DNA of 64,000 bases, taken from Pseudomonadota bacterium. GTDB lineage: Bacteria; Bdellovibrionota; Bacteriovoracia; Bacteriovoracales; Bacteriovoracaceae. The DNA lies in the NCBI GenBank assembly GCA_027487515.1, contig JAIYDL010000016.1, positions 186,001 to 250,000 of the forward strand, written 5' to 3'. Made by a program: the position numbers and the translations under genes. Below are positions 29,444-37,636 of the stretch, in pieces (within the stretch, counting starts at the first letter, position 1; each line of letters begins with the position of its first letter). Below the pieces are notes generated by a model. That model ran no database searches and was not told the origin of the DNA. It worked only from the letters and a program-made list of their open reading frames with translations.

Positions 29444-30067
29444 CTAGTACCCGGTCCCTTGGGGTCCTGCCTCCAGCGGGAAAATGATGATCTCTAGTCC
29501 CACGACCTTTTTTGCTGAGTTCCTCTCGTACCGACAAAATCCCATGAAGGGGTTACTGGTGTTCGTCGCGTGATTTTTTATCGAGACTTTCCAGGACGGA
29601 GGCGTCGGCAGCATGTTCACGAAGTACTTCAGTCCTGTTTTTATGAACATCACCATCGCTGGATCCGTTAAGTCGGACCAGAGCTTCATCTTTCCGAGGA
29701 CCAGGTCATCTGGCATGCCGGTGATCTCCACACTGTACTTGCACTGGTAGGTGACCGTTCCCTTGAGATCAAATTTTCGGTAGCCGAAGGCGCGGTCTCC
29801 GAAGATCTCGTAGAGCGGCTGGACTCCGTGCTCCTGGAACTCGTCGATGAAAAATGCGGTGAAGAAGCTGAAGATGTTCACGTCGTAGATCTTGAGCACG
29901 CGGGAGAGCGTGTTGATCTGGCAGTTTTTCTTCCCGTATTCGATCTCTTGGTAATGCCGGGGGGAAACGTCCGAGCGGAGGGAGACCTCGAGCTGAGTGA
30001 GTCCGTGCTTCAGCCGCAGAGACTTGAGGATCTGTCCAATTTTGATCGCGGCTCCAGGTTCATTCAT
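29444..30067 (-). CDS. XRE-family helix-turn-helix protein with unknown C-terminal domain
   Basis: 207 residues. The first about 70 residues are a lambda-repressor-like HTH: IGQILKSLRLKHGLTQLEVS, LRSDVSPRHYQEIEYGKKN. The remaining about 135 residues form an unrecognised domain rich in aromatic residues (FGYRKFDLKGTVTYQCKYSV, MFIKTGLKYFVNMLPTPPSW), possibly a ligand-sensing fold. The gene stands alone between the matrixin gene and the serine hydrolase gene, all on the minus strand. No operator can be named. Confidence 0.85.
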   Translation of the reverse strand: MNEPGAAIKIGQILKSLRLKHGLTQLEVSLRSDVSPRHYQEIEYGKKNCQINTLSRVLKIYDVNIFSFFTAFFIDEFQEHGVQPLYEIFGDRAFGYRKFDLKGTVTYQCKYSVEITGMPDDLVLGKMKLWSDLTDPAMVMFIKTGLKYFVNMLPTPPSWKVSIKNHATNTSNPFMGFCRYERNSAKKVVGLEIIIFPLEAGPQGTGY

Positions 30068-30098
30068 CGCGGGGGAGATGATGGCCCTAGGGCGGGAG

Positions 30099-30809
30099 TC
30101 ATTTTCTTAGGACTTTCTTGAGCCCAAAGGCAACCACGAACATGAACATGAAACCCAGGAGCGCGTCTAGAAAGAACTTCGGGTGCTTCCCGTCTTCGCT
30201 CGCGAAAGAGCTGCAGCTCCCCATGAGGCCTCCCAACTCTTTCTCATTCGGGTAGAGGTAAACGATCCCGTCGATGTCGTCTTGGGAGATGTACTTCGGC
30301 CGGTCCACCCAGTCGTGGTCGGAGTAGGTCATCACGGAGGCGGGGTCTTTACTGTGGTAGAGTCCAAGACCATGCCCGATCTCATGGGTGAGGGTCCCGA
30401 TGAAGCTCGTTTCATTGTAGCTTCCGGTGTAAACGTCCGAGTTCATCTTGACTCTCGCTGACCCGTTGTCTCGATCGTTCTGTGTGGCGCCGAGGATGTT
30501 CACACTCGGAAGGGAGGCGCAGCCGACGATGATCTCGTTTTTGGGAACTCTCGAATCGGTTAGGGAGGCGGAAGATCTTCCTCCGTATTTGAGCTTTAGC
30601 CGAGACTCAGGGACGTCGTTCCAGAAATCGATGGCCCACTTGATGGCCTCGACGACCTTTCGATCCGGGATCCCATTGCCCGTGCAGCCTTCGGAGGAGA
30701 GTTTAACCTTCGTACTGGTGGGATCATGGAGTTCGTATTTCGGGTTCAAAAGGACAAAACCGAACGAGGCCGAAGAATAGAGGACTGTGAGGAGGATGAG
30801 AGTCTTCAT
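30099..30809 (-). CDS. secreted matrixin-like zinc metalloprotease with C-terminal membrane anchor
   Basis: 236 residues. Signal peptide MKTLILLTVLYSSASFGF. The zinc site is THEIGHGLGLYHSKDPA (HEXXHXXGXXH) and the Met-turn is SVMTYSDHDW. QDDIDGIVYLYP matches the end of the matrixin (M10) domain. No cysteine-switch propeptide is visible; a Cys occurs in VGCASLP. The last about 25 residues are hydrophobic and end in basic residues (FMFMFVVAFGLKKVLRK), which suggests anchoring or a sorting tail. AAGGAAG precedes the ATG. It lies 13 bp after the gene for a small outer-membrane protein and is probably co-transcribed with it. Confidence 0.92.
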   Translation of the reverse strand: MKTLILLTVLYSSASFGFVLLNPKYELHDPTSTKVKLSSEGCTGNGIPDRKVVEAIKWAIDFWNDVPESRLKLKYGGRSSASLTDSRVPKNEIIVGCASLPSVNILGATQNDRDNGSARVKMNSDVYTGSYNETSFIGTLTHEIGHGLGLYHSKDPASVMTYSDHDWVDRPKYISQDDIDGIVYLYPNEKELGGLMGSCSSFASEDGKHPKFFLDALLGFMFMFVVAFGLKKVLRK

Positions 30810-30822
30810 GGCTGGCTTCCTT

Positions 30823-31428
30823 TTAATAGTACATCAGAACGCCGAAATTGAAGGCGTAGTTCCGGTTCTCCTGGGAGAGGGGCCGGAAAGTGAAGAGTTC
30901 GAACCGAAGTCCGAGGTCGGTGATGCCTAAGTCCGTGAGGGGCATGTTGAAGTTATAGTCGGCACCGAGGTTGAACGTGCTCGAGAAGGAGCTCACCGTT
31001 TTGCTCGGTCTGCGGGCCCGATCGGTACTGTTGCCGTTGGGGATCTCCACGGTTCCACCTTTGCCGCTGACGCGCTTGATGAAGTTCCCGATCCCGAACC
31101 GGAACGCCGTCTGGGCCGAGAACGCCGGGATGTAGAGGAAATCCCAGTTGAGGAAAATGGAATGCGTCGTCTGCTTCCCGAAGCTGTCGTTGGCGACTTC
31201 ATTCGTATGGATGTATCCAATCTGGGGCGAGAAGCCGAACCCCGTATCGAAGAGATTGAAGTGATGGCCCCAGCCGAGGTAGGGGGAGAACGGTTTATCT
31301 TCCACTTTACCTTTCGAGTTTTGAACATCTTTGAGAGTTTTGTTCAACCCGAGTGAAAAGTGAGATTTTGCTTCGCACATGCTTAGGGGCACGATCCAAA
31401 GCGACGCCAACAATATTATTTTAATCAT
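30823..31428 (-). CDS. small outer-membrane beta-barrel-like protein
   Basis: 201 residues with a signal peptide (MIKIILLASLWIVPLSMCEA). The mature part has alternating strands: FSPYLGWGHHFNLFDTGFGF, SIFLNWDFLYIPAFSAQTAF, FRFGIGNFIKRVSG, YAFNFGVLMYY. The terminal Tyr is consistent with barrel insertion by the BAM complex. First gene of a two-gene operon with the matrixin. Function unknown. Confidence 0.75.
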   Translation of the reverse strand: MIKIILLASLWIVPLSMCEAKSHFSLGLNKTLKDVQNSKGKVEDKPFSPYLGWGHHFNLFDTGFGFSPQIGYIHTNEVANDSFGKQTTHSIFLNWDFLYIPAFSAQTAFRFGIGNFIKRVSGKGGTVEIPNGNSTDRARRPSKTVSSFSSTFNLGADYNFNMPLTDLGITDLGLRFELFTFRPLSQENRNYAFNFGVLMYY

Positions 31429-31462
31429 ACTAATATGATGACTTTATCGATTTGACTAAGGC

Positions 31463-31480
31463 AACGCTTTTTAAAGCGTT
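31463..31480. promoter_or_regulatory. perfect 18-bp palindrome upstream of the outer-membrane protein gene
   Basis: AACGCTTT-TT-AAAGCGTT, 35 bp before the start of the minus-strand gene ending at 31428. The word TCGATTTG is directly repeated on both sides (around 31447 and 31484). No T-run follows, so an operator is more likely than a terminator. The regulator is unknown. Confidence 0.45.
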
Positions 31481-31535
31481 AAGTCGATTTGTCTGAAGAT
31501 TTATGAAGAATCTTGTTTAGGTCGAGGAGGAGCGG

Positions 31536-31571
31536 AAAAAAAACGGCCCTGAAAATGAGCTCTCAGGGCCG
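31536..31571 (-). terminator. rho-independent terminator of the esterase gene
   Basis: A perfect 9-bp stem (31544-31552 with 31563-31571). On the minus strand it is followed by eight T (complement of 31536-31543). It lies 10 bp after the esterase stop. Confidence 0.92.
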
Positions 31572-31581
31572 CAGGATTGGG

Positions 31582-32520
31582 TTACTTGATCTTGAAGAAG
31601 TTTAGGATGTGCTTCGAGGCACAGACCCCGGAATCGAGGACGTACTTGCCGGCCTCGCCGCAATCGTTCCGGACGTCGACCGGGTAACCGTGGCGCTGGT
31701 TCCGGATCGTAAGAAGGCTCACGACCACGTCATTACCTTTCTTGTATTCGAGGTACTGCTGGCCCTGGACCGTTGTCGTGGCATCAGCTTGAGCGTCGGT
31801 TCCGTGGACATTGGTCCACTGGTCAACATTGAGCTGGGCGTTTTTCAGGTTCACGAGTTCGTCGGAAGTCCCGTGGACGACCATCACCCGCGGCCATGGA
31901 CCATTGAAGCTCCCGGCGGCACGGCGAACCGCGTCCCCGCGCTGCTGGGCCGTTGGTGCAGGGAAAGAGTTCCCGAACATGCAGTTGAAAGCGTTTGAGA
32001 GGCTTGTGGCGCACCCAAACGGAACTCCGGCGACGATGGCACCGGCGCTAAAAACTTCAGGGTAATTGGCGAGCATGACACTTGTCATGGCCCCGCCAGC
32101 CGAGAGACCCGCAACGAAAATCTTCGAGGGATCAATAGGAACCATCTTTTCCATGGTGTCGATCATCTCAATGATCGATGCCGCTTCACCGCCATCACGG
32201 CGGATGTCTGCTGCTTCGAACCAGTTAAAACAACGAGAAGAATTATTGACTTCGCGCTGCTGCGGGAGAAGGAGGTAGAAGCCGTTTTCGTCGGCGAGCT
32301 TGGTCCAGCCAGTTTCGTCGTCGAACTCGGAAGCGGCTTGGGCGCAACCGTGGAGAAGAACAACAAGAGGTGCCTTATTCGCCAGATTCTTGGGTCCATA
32401 ATAGAACATCCGAAGATCGCCAGGATTGGTGCCGAAGTTATTGACTTGAGTGAGAGTGACTTCCGCCATGGCAGCGAAAGAGTAGAAAGCGAGAGCGATG
32501 AGCGCTAAATGTTTAAACAT
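31582..32520 (-). CDS. secreted PHB-depolymerase/feruloyl-esterase-like hydrolase
   Basis: 312 residues. Signal peptide MFKHLALIALAFYSFAAMAE. Alpha/beta hydrolase of the LpqC/PHB depolymerase family: oxyanion region PLVVLLHGCAQAASEFDDE, nucleophile Ser in VAGLSAGGAMTSVM, Asp in VVHGTSDELVN and His in NQRHGYPVD. It therefore has a complete triad and is expected to cleave polyester or aromatic ester bonds outside the cell. GGGGGAA precedes the ATG. Single gene with its own terminator. Confidence 0.92.
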   Translation of the reverse strand: MFKHLALIALAFYSFAAMAEVTLTQVNNFGTNPGDLRMFYYGPKNLANKAPLVVLLHGCAQAASEFDDETGWTKLADENGFYLLLPQQREVNNSSRCFNWFEAADIRRDGGEAASIIEMIDTMEKMVPIDPSKIFVAGLSAGGAMTSVMLANYPEVFSAGAIVAGVPFGCATSLSNAFNCMFGNSFPAPTAQQRGDAVRRAAGSFNGPWPRVMVVHGTSDELVNLKNAQLNVDQWTNVHGTDAQADATTTVQGQQYLEYKKGNDVVVSLLTIRNQRHGYPVDVRNDCGEAGKYVLDSGVCASKHILNFFKIK

Positions 32521-32589
32521 GGTTCCCCCAGATAAGGGAAAATTTTTATCATGATAGGAAGGGGAAAGGAAAGGAGTTGTTTTGCTCGC

Positions 32590-33549
32590 TCAGGGGCCTT
32601 GAGTGTAATGAAATGGACGACTTACCTCCGTCGCCCCCTCGGAGCCCGTCACATAAAGGCGGAAGGGTTTGCGGAGTAGATGAAGTGAAGAACGGTGCGT
32701 TACCGTTACTCTGAGTCGGGTTCCAGGTCTTACTTTCACGCTGATGAAGTTCGACAGAGTCTCGGCCACCGATTCGATCTGACCTCCGGCCTCGTCCGAG
32801 ACCTGGAGGGCGAAGCTATCGAGTTCATACTCGTTGACCACCAAAAAGTTCACCCACTGAGCACGCTTCGAGGCGACTCGTGCTTGAACGCTCTTTCCGG
32901 CGTCGATTTTTCCCCGGAGAGCGAACGAGGTGTCTAGGGTCTCGCTGCTGCGGAATGTTTCGAGCTTGTAGAGTTCGTAGAGATCGAACTCCTTCGGACC
33001 TTCGTGGCTATTGAGCCGCACACTCCGAACCACGTTTCGGTTGCGGTCGATGTAGTTGCCCGCGGCGTTTCTTGAGAGCCCATGGGCGCCATTCGGTCCG
33101 AGCATGCCGGCGATCCCGAGGGGACCGAGTGGTCCAGCGTTTCCGAGAACGTGAAGCACACCGCCCGGGGCCAGGAGGTGAGCGGCACCGTTGAAGTTTA
33201 GCATCGCCTGACCGAGCTCGGTGGTGAGGAAGACTGGGCCCGAGGCGCTCAAAGGTCCATACATGCGGGAGAGGGTTACCGAGAGGTCATCCCAGTTCCC
33301 GGCCGCACTGAAGGCGGTGGTCGCGTTCCAGAGGTTTTCTCCGAAGGGACCGAGATTCCCGAGCGGGCCATAGGAACCAGTCACTCCTCTCCCGCGCGCT
33401 AGGGGGCCCATGGGATTTATCCAGAAACCCTCCTCGGCTGAGAGGCCGTATTCGATGAGGGAGCTAGCACTGTAGGCGCGAACAATTTGCGCATGCGCAG
33501 AGCTAGCGAGGAGAGAAAGACTTAAGGCAAGGACGGTGAAAACGTGCAT
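32590..33549 (-). CDS. secreted protein with Gly-Pro-Leu-Gly repeats
   Basis: 319 residues from the ATG at 33549; a GTG three codons earlier is possible, but AGGA would be too close. Signal peptide MHVFTVLALSLSLLASSAHA. Residues about 30-150 are built from repeats of the type GPLG: MGPLARG, YGPLGNLGPFG, YGPLSASGP, GPLGPLGIAGMLGPNG. The C-terminal about 120 residues look like a beta-sandwich (LRGKIDAGKSVQARVASKRA, NFISVKVRPGTRLRVTVTH, PFRLYVTGSEG), similar in style to bacterial pre-peptidase or carbohydrate-binding domains. The function is not known; a surface or matrix role is inferred. Confidence 0.75.
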   Translation of the reverse strand: MHVFTVLALSLSLLASSAHAQIVRAYSASSLIEYGLSAEEGFWINPMGPLARGRGVTGSYGPLGNLGPFGENLWNATTAFSAAGNWDDLSVTLSRMYGPLSASGPVFLTTELGQAMLNFNGAAHLLAPGGVLHVLGNAGPLGPLGIAGMLGPNGAHGLSRNAAGNYIDRNRNVVRSVRLNSHEGPKEFDLYELYKLETFRSSETLDTSFALRGKIDAGKSVQARVASKRAQWVNFLVVNEYELDSFALQVSDEAGGQIESVAETLSNFISVKVRPGTRLRVTVTHRSSLHLLRKPFRLYVTGSEGATEVSRPFHYTQGP

Positions 33550-33601
33550 AGGTCGCACATCCTACACGGACTTTTCAAACTCGGAGAATGGATTGAAAAA
33601 A

Positions 33602-34714
33602 CTACAGAGGGTTTGCTCGGCAGTAGGATCGTTTGAGCTTGTTGAGCAGTCGCTCGACGTCCCTCGCGCCCTGGCTTGCGAGTTCTAAGGTAGCGGCTGC
33701 GAGGGTTGCTCGGTTGGCGTAGAGGGCGTCGACCTCATTGAGGGCGGCGGGGAGGAGCTCACGCTGCTGTTGGATCGTCGTTTCAGGAGAGAGGAATCGG
33801 ATGATGCTTCGGTACCGCTGAGGGTCCTGCTGGGCCAGCTCCCGCACATGGTCCCCGACAAAGAATTCGGTGTAGGCGATGAAACCGACGTCCCCCTCCT
33901 TCAGGCCTCGGGTCTCGAAGTAGACTCCCATCAAGGTGCGGGTAGGGTTATCGCGGACTTCTCGGATGGGAATAAAAGAGAGTCCTGTGGGCGAATCCTC
34001 GATCCCGAGGCTGCTGGCCAGGCGATTGAGGTCCTGGACCGAGGCCCTTCGGCTGGCTTCAGGCCCGTAGAAGCGGCGTGCGAGTGCGGTGTCTTCAGGG
34101 TTCTCCCACAGTCCCATGCGCTGGGAGAGAATCCCGCGCATGACCTCAGCGGCCTTTACGTTCGCAGGGTAACGCCCGAGAACTTCCGGTGCGGAAAAGG
34201 GGAGTCTCGTTCGCATGCGTCCGGCCCGATCGACTCGATCAGCGTCCGATAAAATTTTTCGTGTTTCTGTGCGCCAGCGCTCGGAACTTAAGGTGAGCAT
34301 ATCGTTGAGGCGCTGGAGGGAGCGCACCTTGTGGTGCCCGTCGGTCGCGACGGCTCGGTCACGGCCAATCATGAAGAGCCAGGGCGACTTTTCACTGACA
34401 ACTTCCTGCAGGTGGACGAGCATTCGGATGAATCCCTTCCGGTCATCCTCGGAGACTCTGGAGAGAATTCTGGACAGACCCGACGCGGGGGCCGTGATGC
34501 CATCCTCGATGAGGGTGTAGAGGCGCCGGGATTTTTCGCGGGACCAGCCTCGATCATCGCCTAAGCGGCGGGCGTCTCGGTCGAGCTTATCCGCCGCGGC
34601 GAGGTAGCCAATTCCATACTGGGTGGTCCCGATGTTCTCAGGGTAGATGGCCTGGGCCGGTAAGACCTGAATCAGGAGACAGAAAAGGGTGGTTTTTAAG
34701 AACTTCAAGAACAT
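33602..34714 (-). CDS. secreted protein with a ParB-like (ParBc_2) motif
   Basis: 370 residues with a signal peptide (FLKTTLFCLLIQVLPAQA). Mostly helical and Arg-rich. The stretch MIGRDRAVATDGHHKVRSLQ contains DGHHK, resembling the DGHHR motif of ParB/Srx-fold proteins of the ParBc_2 type, some of which occur in exported proteins. The rest is unrecognised. The gene lies 43 bp after the end of the Gly-Pro-Leu-Gly gene start region, on the same strand. The assignment is tentative, from one motif only. Confidence 0.6.
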   Translation of the reverse strand: MFLKFLKTTLFCLLIQVLPAQAIYPENIGTTQYGIGYLAAADKLDRDARRLGDDRGWSREKSRRLYTLIEDGITAPASGLSRILSRVSEDDRKGFIRMLVHLQEVVSEKSPWLFMIGRDRAVATDGHHKVRSLQRLNDMLTLSSERWRTETRKILSDADRVDRAGRMRTRLPFSAPEVLGRYPANVKAAEVMRGILSQRMGLWENPEDTALARRFYGPEASRRASVQDLNRLASSLGIEDSPTGLSFIPIREVRDNPTRTLMGVYFETRGLKEGDVGFIAYTEFFVGDHVRELAQQDPQRYRSIIRFLSPETTIQQQRELLPAALNEVDALYANRATLAAATLELASQGARDVERLLNKLKRSYCRANPL

Positions 34715-34813
34715 AGGATCTTTATCGTCAGAAGGGTCAAAAACCTTGAGTAAACTGGTCGCAGTCTTGGGGTTTTCAATAGCTTATGAGAAGATTAAAA
34801 GAAAGGCTTTCGC

Positions 34814-36073
34814 GTGAACCGCAGTTTAACTCCCGTCAAGGGCTTGGATTACCTCACAGGGATCAGGCTTTTTAAAAATAATCCCTTAGGTGCCATGGGC
34901 ACGTTCCGCAGCCGGTATGGGTACTTGCCGTATTTCGGTGGGCCTCTTCGCACGCTCTTTTTATTTCATCCCGATGACATCCGGACCGTCTTGGTGGACG
35001 GAAAGAATAATAATGAGAAGGGAGATCAGGCCAAGCTCCTCCAGGTAGCACTCGGCCAGAGTCTCTTCATCGCCGAGGGAGAGGAGTGGCGTCGCAAGAA
35101 GCTTGTGATCCAGGGGGTCTTTCACCACCAGGCGATCGAGGGCTACGGGACAACGATTCGAGAGATCACTCAGCGCTACATCCAAGACTGGCGGCGGAAA
35201 GGGACCTTCGACCTTGCGGATGAGGTCATGGCCTTGGTTTTTTCCATCTCCGGTGCGATCTTCTTCGGGCAAATTCCGGAGGAGCGGTCCGCGGAGGTTC
35301 GACGCGCGTTCGCAGACAGTGGGGGCATCCTTGCGCGAAAGTTTGCATCTCCCATAAAGTTTCCACTTTGGCTGCCAACGCCCGAGCACCGACGGCTGAA
35401 GAACGCTATCGCTCAGCTCGATGAGTTTACGTACTTTCTCATCCGCCGCGGCCGTGAGGGAGGAGTTGAGGATGAGAGCTTCCTGGGCCGACTGCTCCGC
35501 TCTCCGGCGAACCTCTCCGACCGAGAAATCCGAGACGAAGTGGTGACGTTCCTCGGAGCGGGCTACGAGACCACCTCCATGTTCATCGTCTGGACCCTCT
35601 ACCTTCTCCTTCGGAACCCTGCATACATCGACGTGTTCCTTCAGGCCCCTCGAGGTTCGGCGGAAAGAAAATCGGTGCTCCAGGAAGGCCTTCGGTTTTA
35701 CCCGTCGTTTCCGATCAATGTTCGGCAGAACATTTCCCCCATGGAGCTTGGTGGGAAAGAAGTGGCCCCGAGGACGAACTTTCTCATCTCGCCCTACATG
35801 GTTCAGCGCGATCCTGCGTTCTGGGGTGACCCGGAAGTGTTTCGGCCGGGCCGCTTCTTGGAGCCGTCCTGGGGCCCGAGAGACCGCTTCCTGCCATTCT
35901 TAATTGGGCCCAAGAAATGCATCGGTGAACAGCTCGCGTACGCGGAGGCGGAGATTGTGATTGAGGAGATTCTTTCCACGCTTCCCCTCGAGCTTCTCAC
36001 GCAGGAAGTCCTGCCGGTGTGTGACATTCTTTTGTACCCAGACCGGAAGCTCTTCGTTAGACCCCGGCCTTAG
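34814..36073 (+). CDS. cytochrome P450
   Basis: 419 residues, soluble bacterial class. The heme-binding loop is FLIGPKKCIGEQLAYAEAEI (Cys ligand), the I-helix has FLGAGYETTSMFIVWTL (AGxxTT) and the K-helix ExxR is in LQEGLRFYPSF. The start is a GTG at 34814 with AAAGG upstream. A monooxygenase that hydroxylates or epoxidises a hydrophobic substrate, needing a redox partner not encoded here. The long-chain type motif (xxFLPFxxGPKKCIG) resembles CYP102/CYP4-like fatty-acid hydroxylases. Its end overlaps the convergent desaturase gene by 17 bp. It probably belongs to the same lipid-oxidation cluster, though on the other strand. Confidence 0.95.
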   Translation: MNRSLTPVKGLDYLTGIRLFKNNPLGAMGTFRSRYGYLPYFGGPLRTLFLFHPDDIRTVLVDGKNNNEKGDQAKLLQVALGQSLFIAEGEEWRRKKLVIQGVFHHQAIEGYGTTIREITQRYIQDWRRKGTFDLADEVMALVFSISGAIFFGQIPEERSAEVRRAFADSGGILARKFASPIKFPLWLPTPEHRRLKNAIAQLDEFTYFLIRRGREGGVEDESFLGRLLRSPANLSDREIRDEVVTFLGAGYETTSMFIVWTLYLLLRNPAYIDVFLQAPRGSAERKSVLQEGLRFYPSFPINVRQNISPMELGGKEVAPRTNFLISPYMVQRDPAFWGDPEVFRPGRFLEPSWGPRDRFLPFLIGPKKCIGEQLAYAEAEIVIEEILSTLPLELLTQEVLPVCDILLYPDRKLFVRPRP

Positions 36074-36833
36074 CACGGGAGAGTTTGCTCGGATTGTAGA
36101 GACCCGGAGCGAGGTGGTGATTCCGGTGGTAGTAGCCTCCGGAAGTGAGGAAGTTCATCACGCGGTAAAAGAGTGTGCCGTCGTGGTTTGAGACCTCGGC
36201 GACTCCGTGTTCATCGTCCTGGTGGGAGGCGTAGTTTAAGTGCGCGAAGCCGAAGAAGTAGGCGAGGTAGGCCGGAACAAAGAAAAAGAGAAATCCTGTT
36301 TTCCCGAAGAGAAGGAACCAGAAGACAACCTTGGCCAGTGCAGCGACGTGGAAGAGGATGATCTGCGCGAGAACATTCCGGCGCTGGGCAGGGCCTGCGC
36401 CGTGGGCCTGGTAGTAGAGGCGGGAAATGCACTCGATGGTTTTTTGCCGCGAGCTCATGATGAACCCGAAGAAGGTTAACCCTTTCGGTGGATGCGGATC
36501 GAGCTCGGGGTCGTCGGTGTGGATGTGGTGGAGCATGTGACCGACGCGGAAGCACCGGAGGTCTTCTAAGCTAAAACTCGCCGTGAGTTCTCCGATCAAA
36601 GCGTTGAGCCTCCGGGGCTTGATGTTGCCATGGCTCGCGTTGTGAAACGCCGTAGCACTCACGAGGCCCGTGACGAGACCCACCGGAATCAAGAGCATCA
36701 CCGTAGCGTTCATGGACAGCGATCCACCGAGGCCATTGGTCTTCCAGAGGACGAAGGCCAGGAAGCCGAAGACCACCGCATTCAGAGAGAAGTACTTTAA
36801 AAAATGGAAGGCGTCTTTTTTGAAAGCGTTCAT
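36057..36833 (-). CDS. membrane fatty-acid desaturase/hydroxylase-type diiron protein (paralogue 1)
   Basis: 258 residues. Three histidine boxes: HNASHGN (with SATAFHNASHGNIKPRRLNA), HMLHHIHTDD and HRNHHLAPGLYNP, as in the FA_desaturase superfamily. Hydrophobic segments flank the boxes (VVFGFLAFVLW, VMLLIPVGLVTGLVSA, VAALAKVVFWFLLFG). Starts MNAFKKDAFHFLKYFSLNA, a start shared with its three paralogues in this cluster. It overlaps the next upstream gene by 4 bp (ATGA). Last in the operon AurF-like, hydrolase, desaturase 2, desaturase 1. The substrate is unknown; it may be a fatty acyl or carotenoid-like chain. Confidence 0.9.
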   Translation of the reverse strand: MNAFKKDAFHFLKYFSLNAVVFGFLAFVLWKTNGLGGSLSMNATVMLLIPVGLVTGLVSATAFHNASHGNIKPRRLNALIGELTASFSLEDLRCFRVGHMLHHIHTDDPELDPHPPKGLTFFGFIMSSRQKTIECISRLYYQAHGAGPAQRRNVLAQIILFHVAALAKVVFWFLLFGKTGFLFFFVPAYLAYFFGFAHLNYASHQDDEHGVAEVSNHDGTLFYRVMNFLTSGGYYHRNHHLAPGLYNPSKLSRAKAGV

Positions 36834-37636
36834 GCGTGGGCCTTTGGAATGAAGGTCATGAGGTCTCGAGCGTCGTTGATCTCAACCTTGGCCGGGTTAA
36901 AGGCACCTGGCCGGAGGTGATGGGACTTGTGGAAGTACCCACCGAGGGAGACCGCGTTTACGAAGCGGTAGTAGGCGTTGTGATTTAAGTTGATGATCTT
37001 CGAACTCCCATCGGGAAGGTCGACGTGAGTGGCGTAGTTAATGTGCGCGAAGACGAAAATGTTGGCGGCGTAGACGGGGAGGTAGGCCAGGACGAAGAGC
37101 TTCGGGCCCAGGAGGAGAACCCAGAACATGATGCGCGCCGCGATGCCGAGGTTGAAGAGAACGAGCTGCACGCGGATGTTTGTCTTGGACTCAGAGGTCT
37201 CGCCGTGAAACTGGTAGTAGGCGCGTTCGACCACGAGGAGAGTTGCCTTGATCGGAGATACGACGAAGCGGAGGAACGAGTGGCCTTTCGGCGGATGCGG
37301 ATCCCAAGTGGGATTGTCGGGGTACTTGTGGTGAAACATGTGGGCGAGAGCGAAGCCGCGGAAGCCGTAGAGCATGATGGTCCCGCAGATCTCGCCCACG
37401 ACGCCGTTCAAGCGCTTCGGAGCGAGGTTTCCGTGAGCACAGTTATGCATGAGGCCTGAAGGAAGTCCGCAGAGGAGGATGCCCAAGAGCGGGAGGAGGA
37501 GCTCGGCCTTAGAGACGACAAACTCAAAGCTTAGTCCGTTCGTGAGGTAGAGGCCCAGGTTGAGCATGGTTAAGATCACCAGGCTCTTCAGGCAGTACTT
37601 CAGGAGGTAGTTCTTGTCTTTCATGAACTTATTCAT
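36830..37636 (-). CDS. membrane fatty-acid desaturase/hydroxylase-type diiron protein (paralogue 2)
   Basis: 268 residues, same architecture as paralogue 1. Histidine boxes are MHNCAHGNLAPKRLNGVVGE, HMFHHKYPDNPTWDPH and HKSHHLRPGAFNPAKV. Starts MNKFMKDKNYLLKYCLKSLV. The shared GxxGE after the first box and the DPHPPKG motif after the second show common descent. Integral membrane, with active site toward the cytoplasm in this family. The start lies inside the end of the hydrolase gene (8-bp overlap), so it is tightly coupled. Confidence 0.9.
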   Translation of the reverse strand: MNKFMKDKNYLLKYCLKSLVILTMLNLGLYLTNGLSFEFVVSKAELLLPLLGILLCGLPSGLMHNCAHGNLAPKRLNGVVGEICGTIMLYGFRGFALAHMFHHKYPDNPTWDPHPPKGHSFLRFVVSPIKATLLVVERAYYQFHGETSESKTNIRVQLVLFNLGIAARIMFWVLLLGPKLFVLAYLPVYAANIFVFAHINYATHVDLPDGSSKIINLNHNAYYRFVNAVSLGGYFHKSHHLRPGAFNPAKVEINDARDLMTFIPKAHA

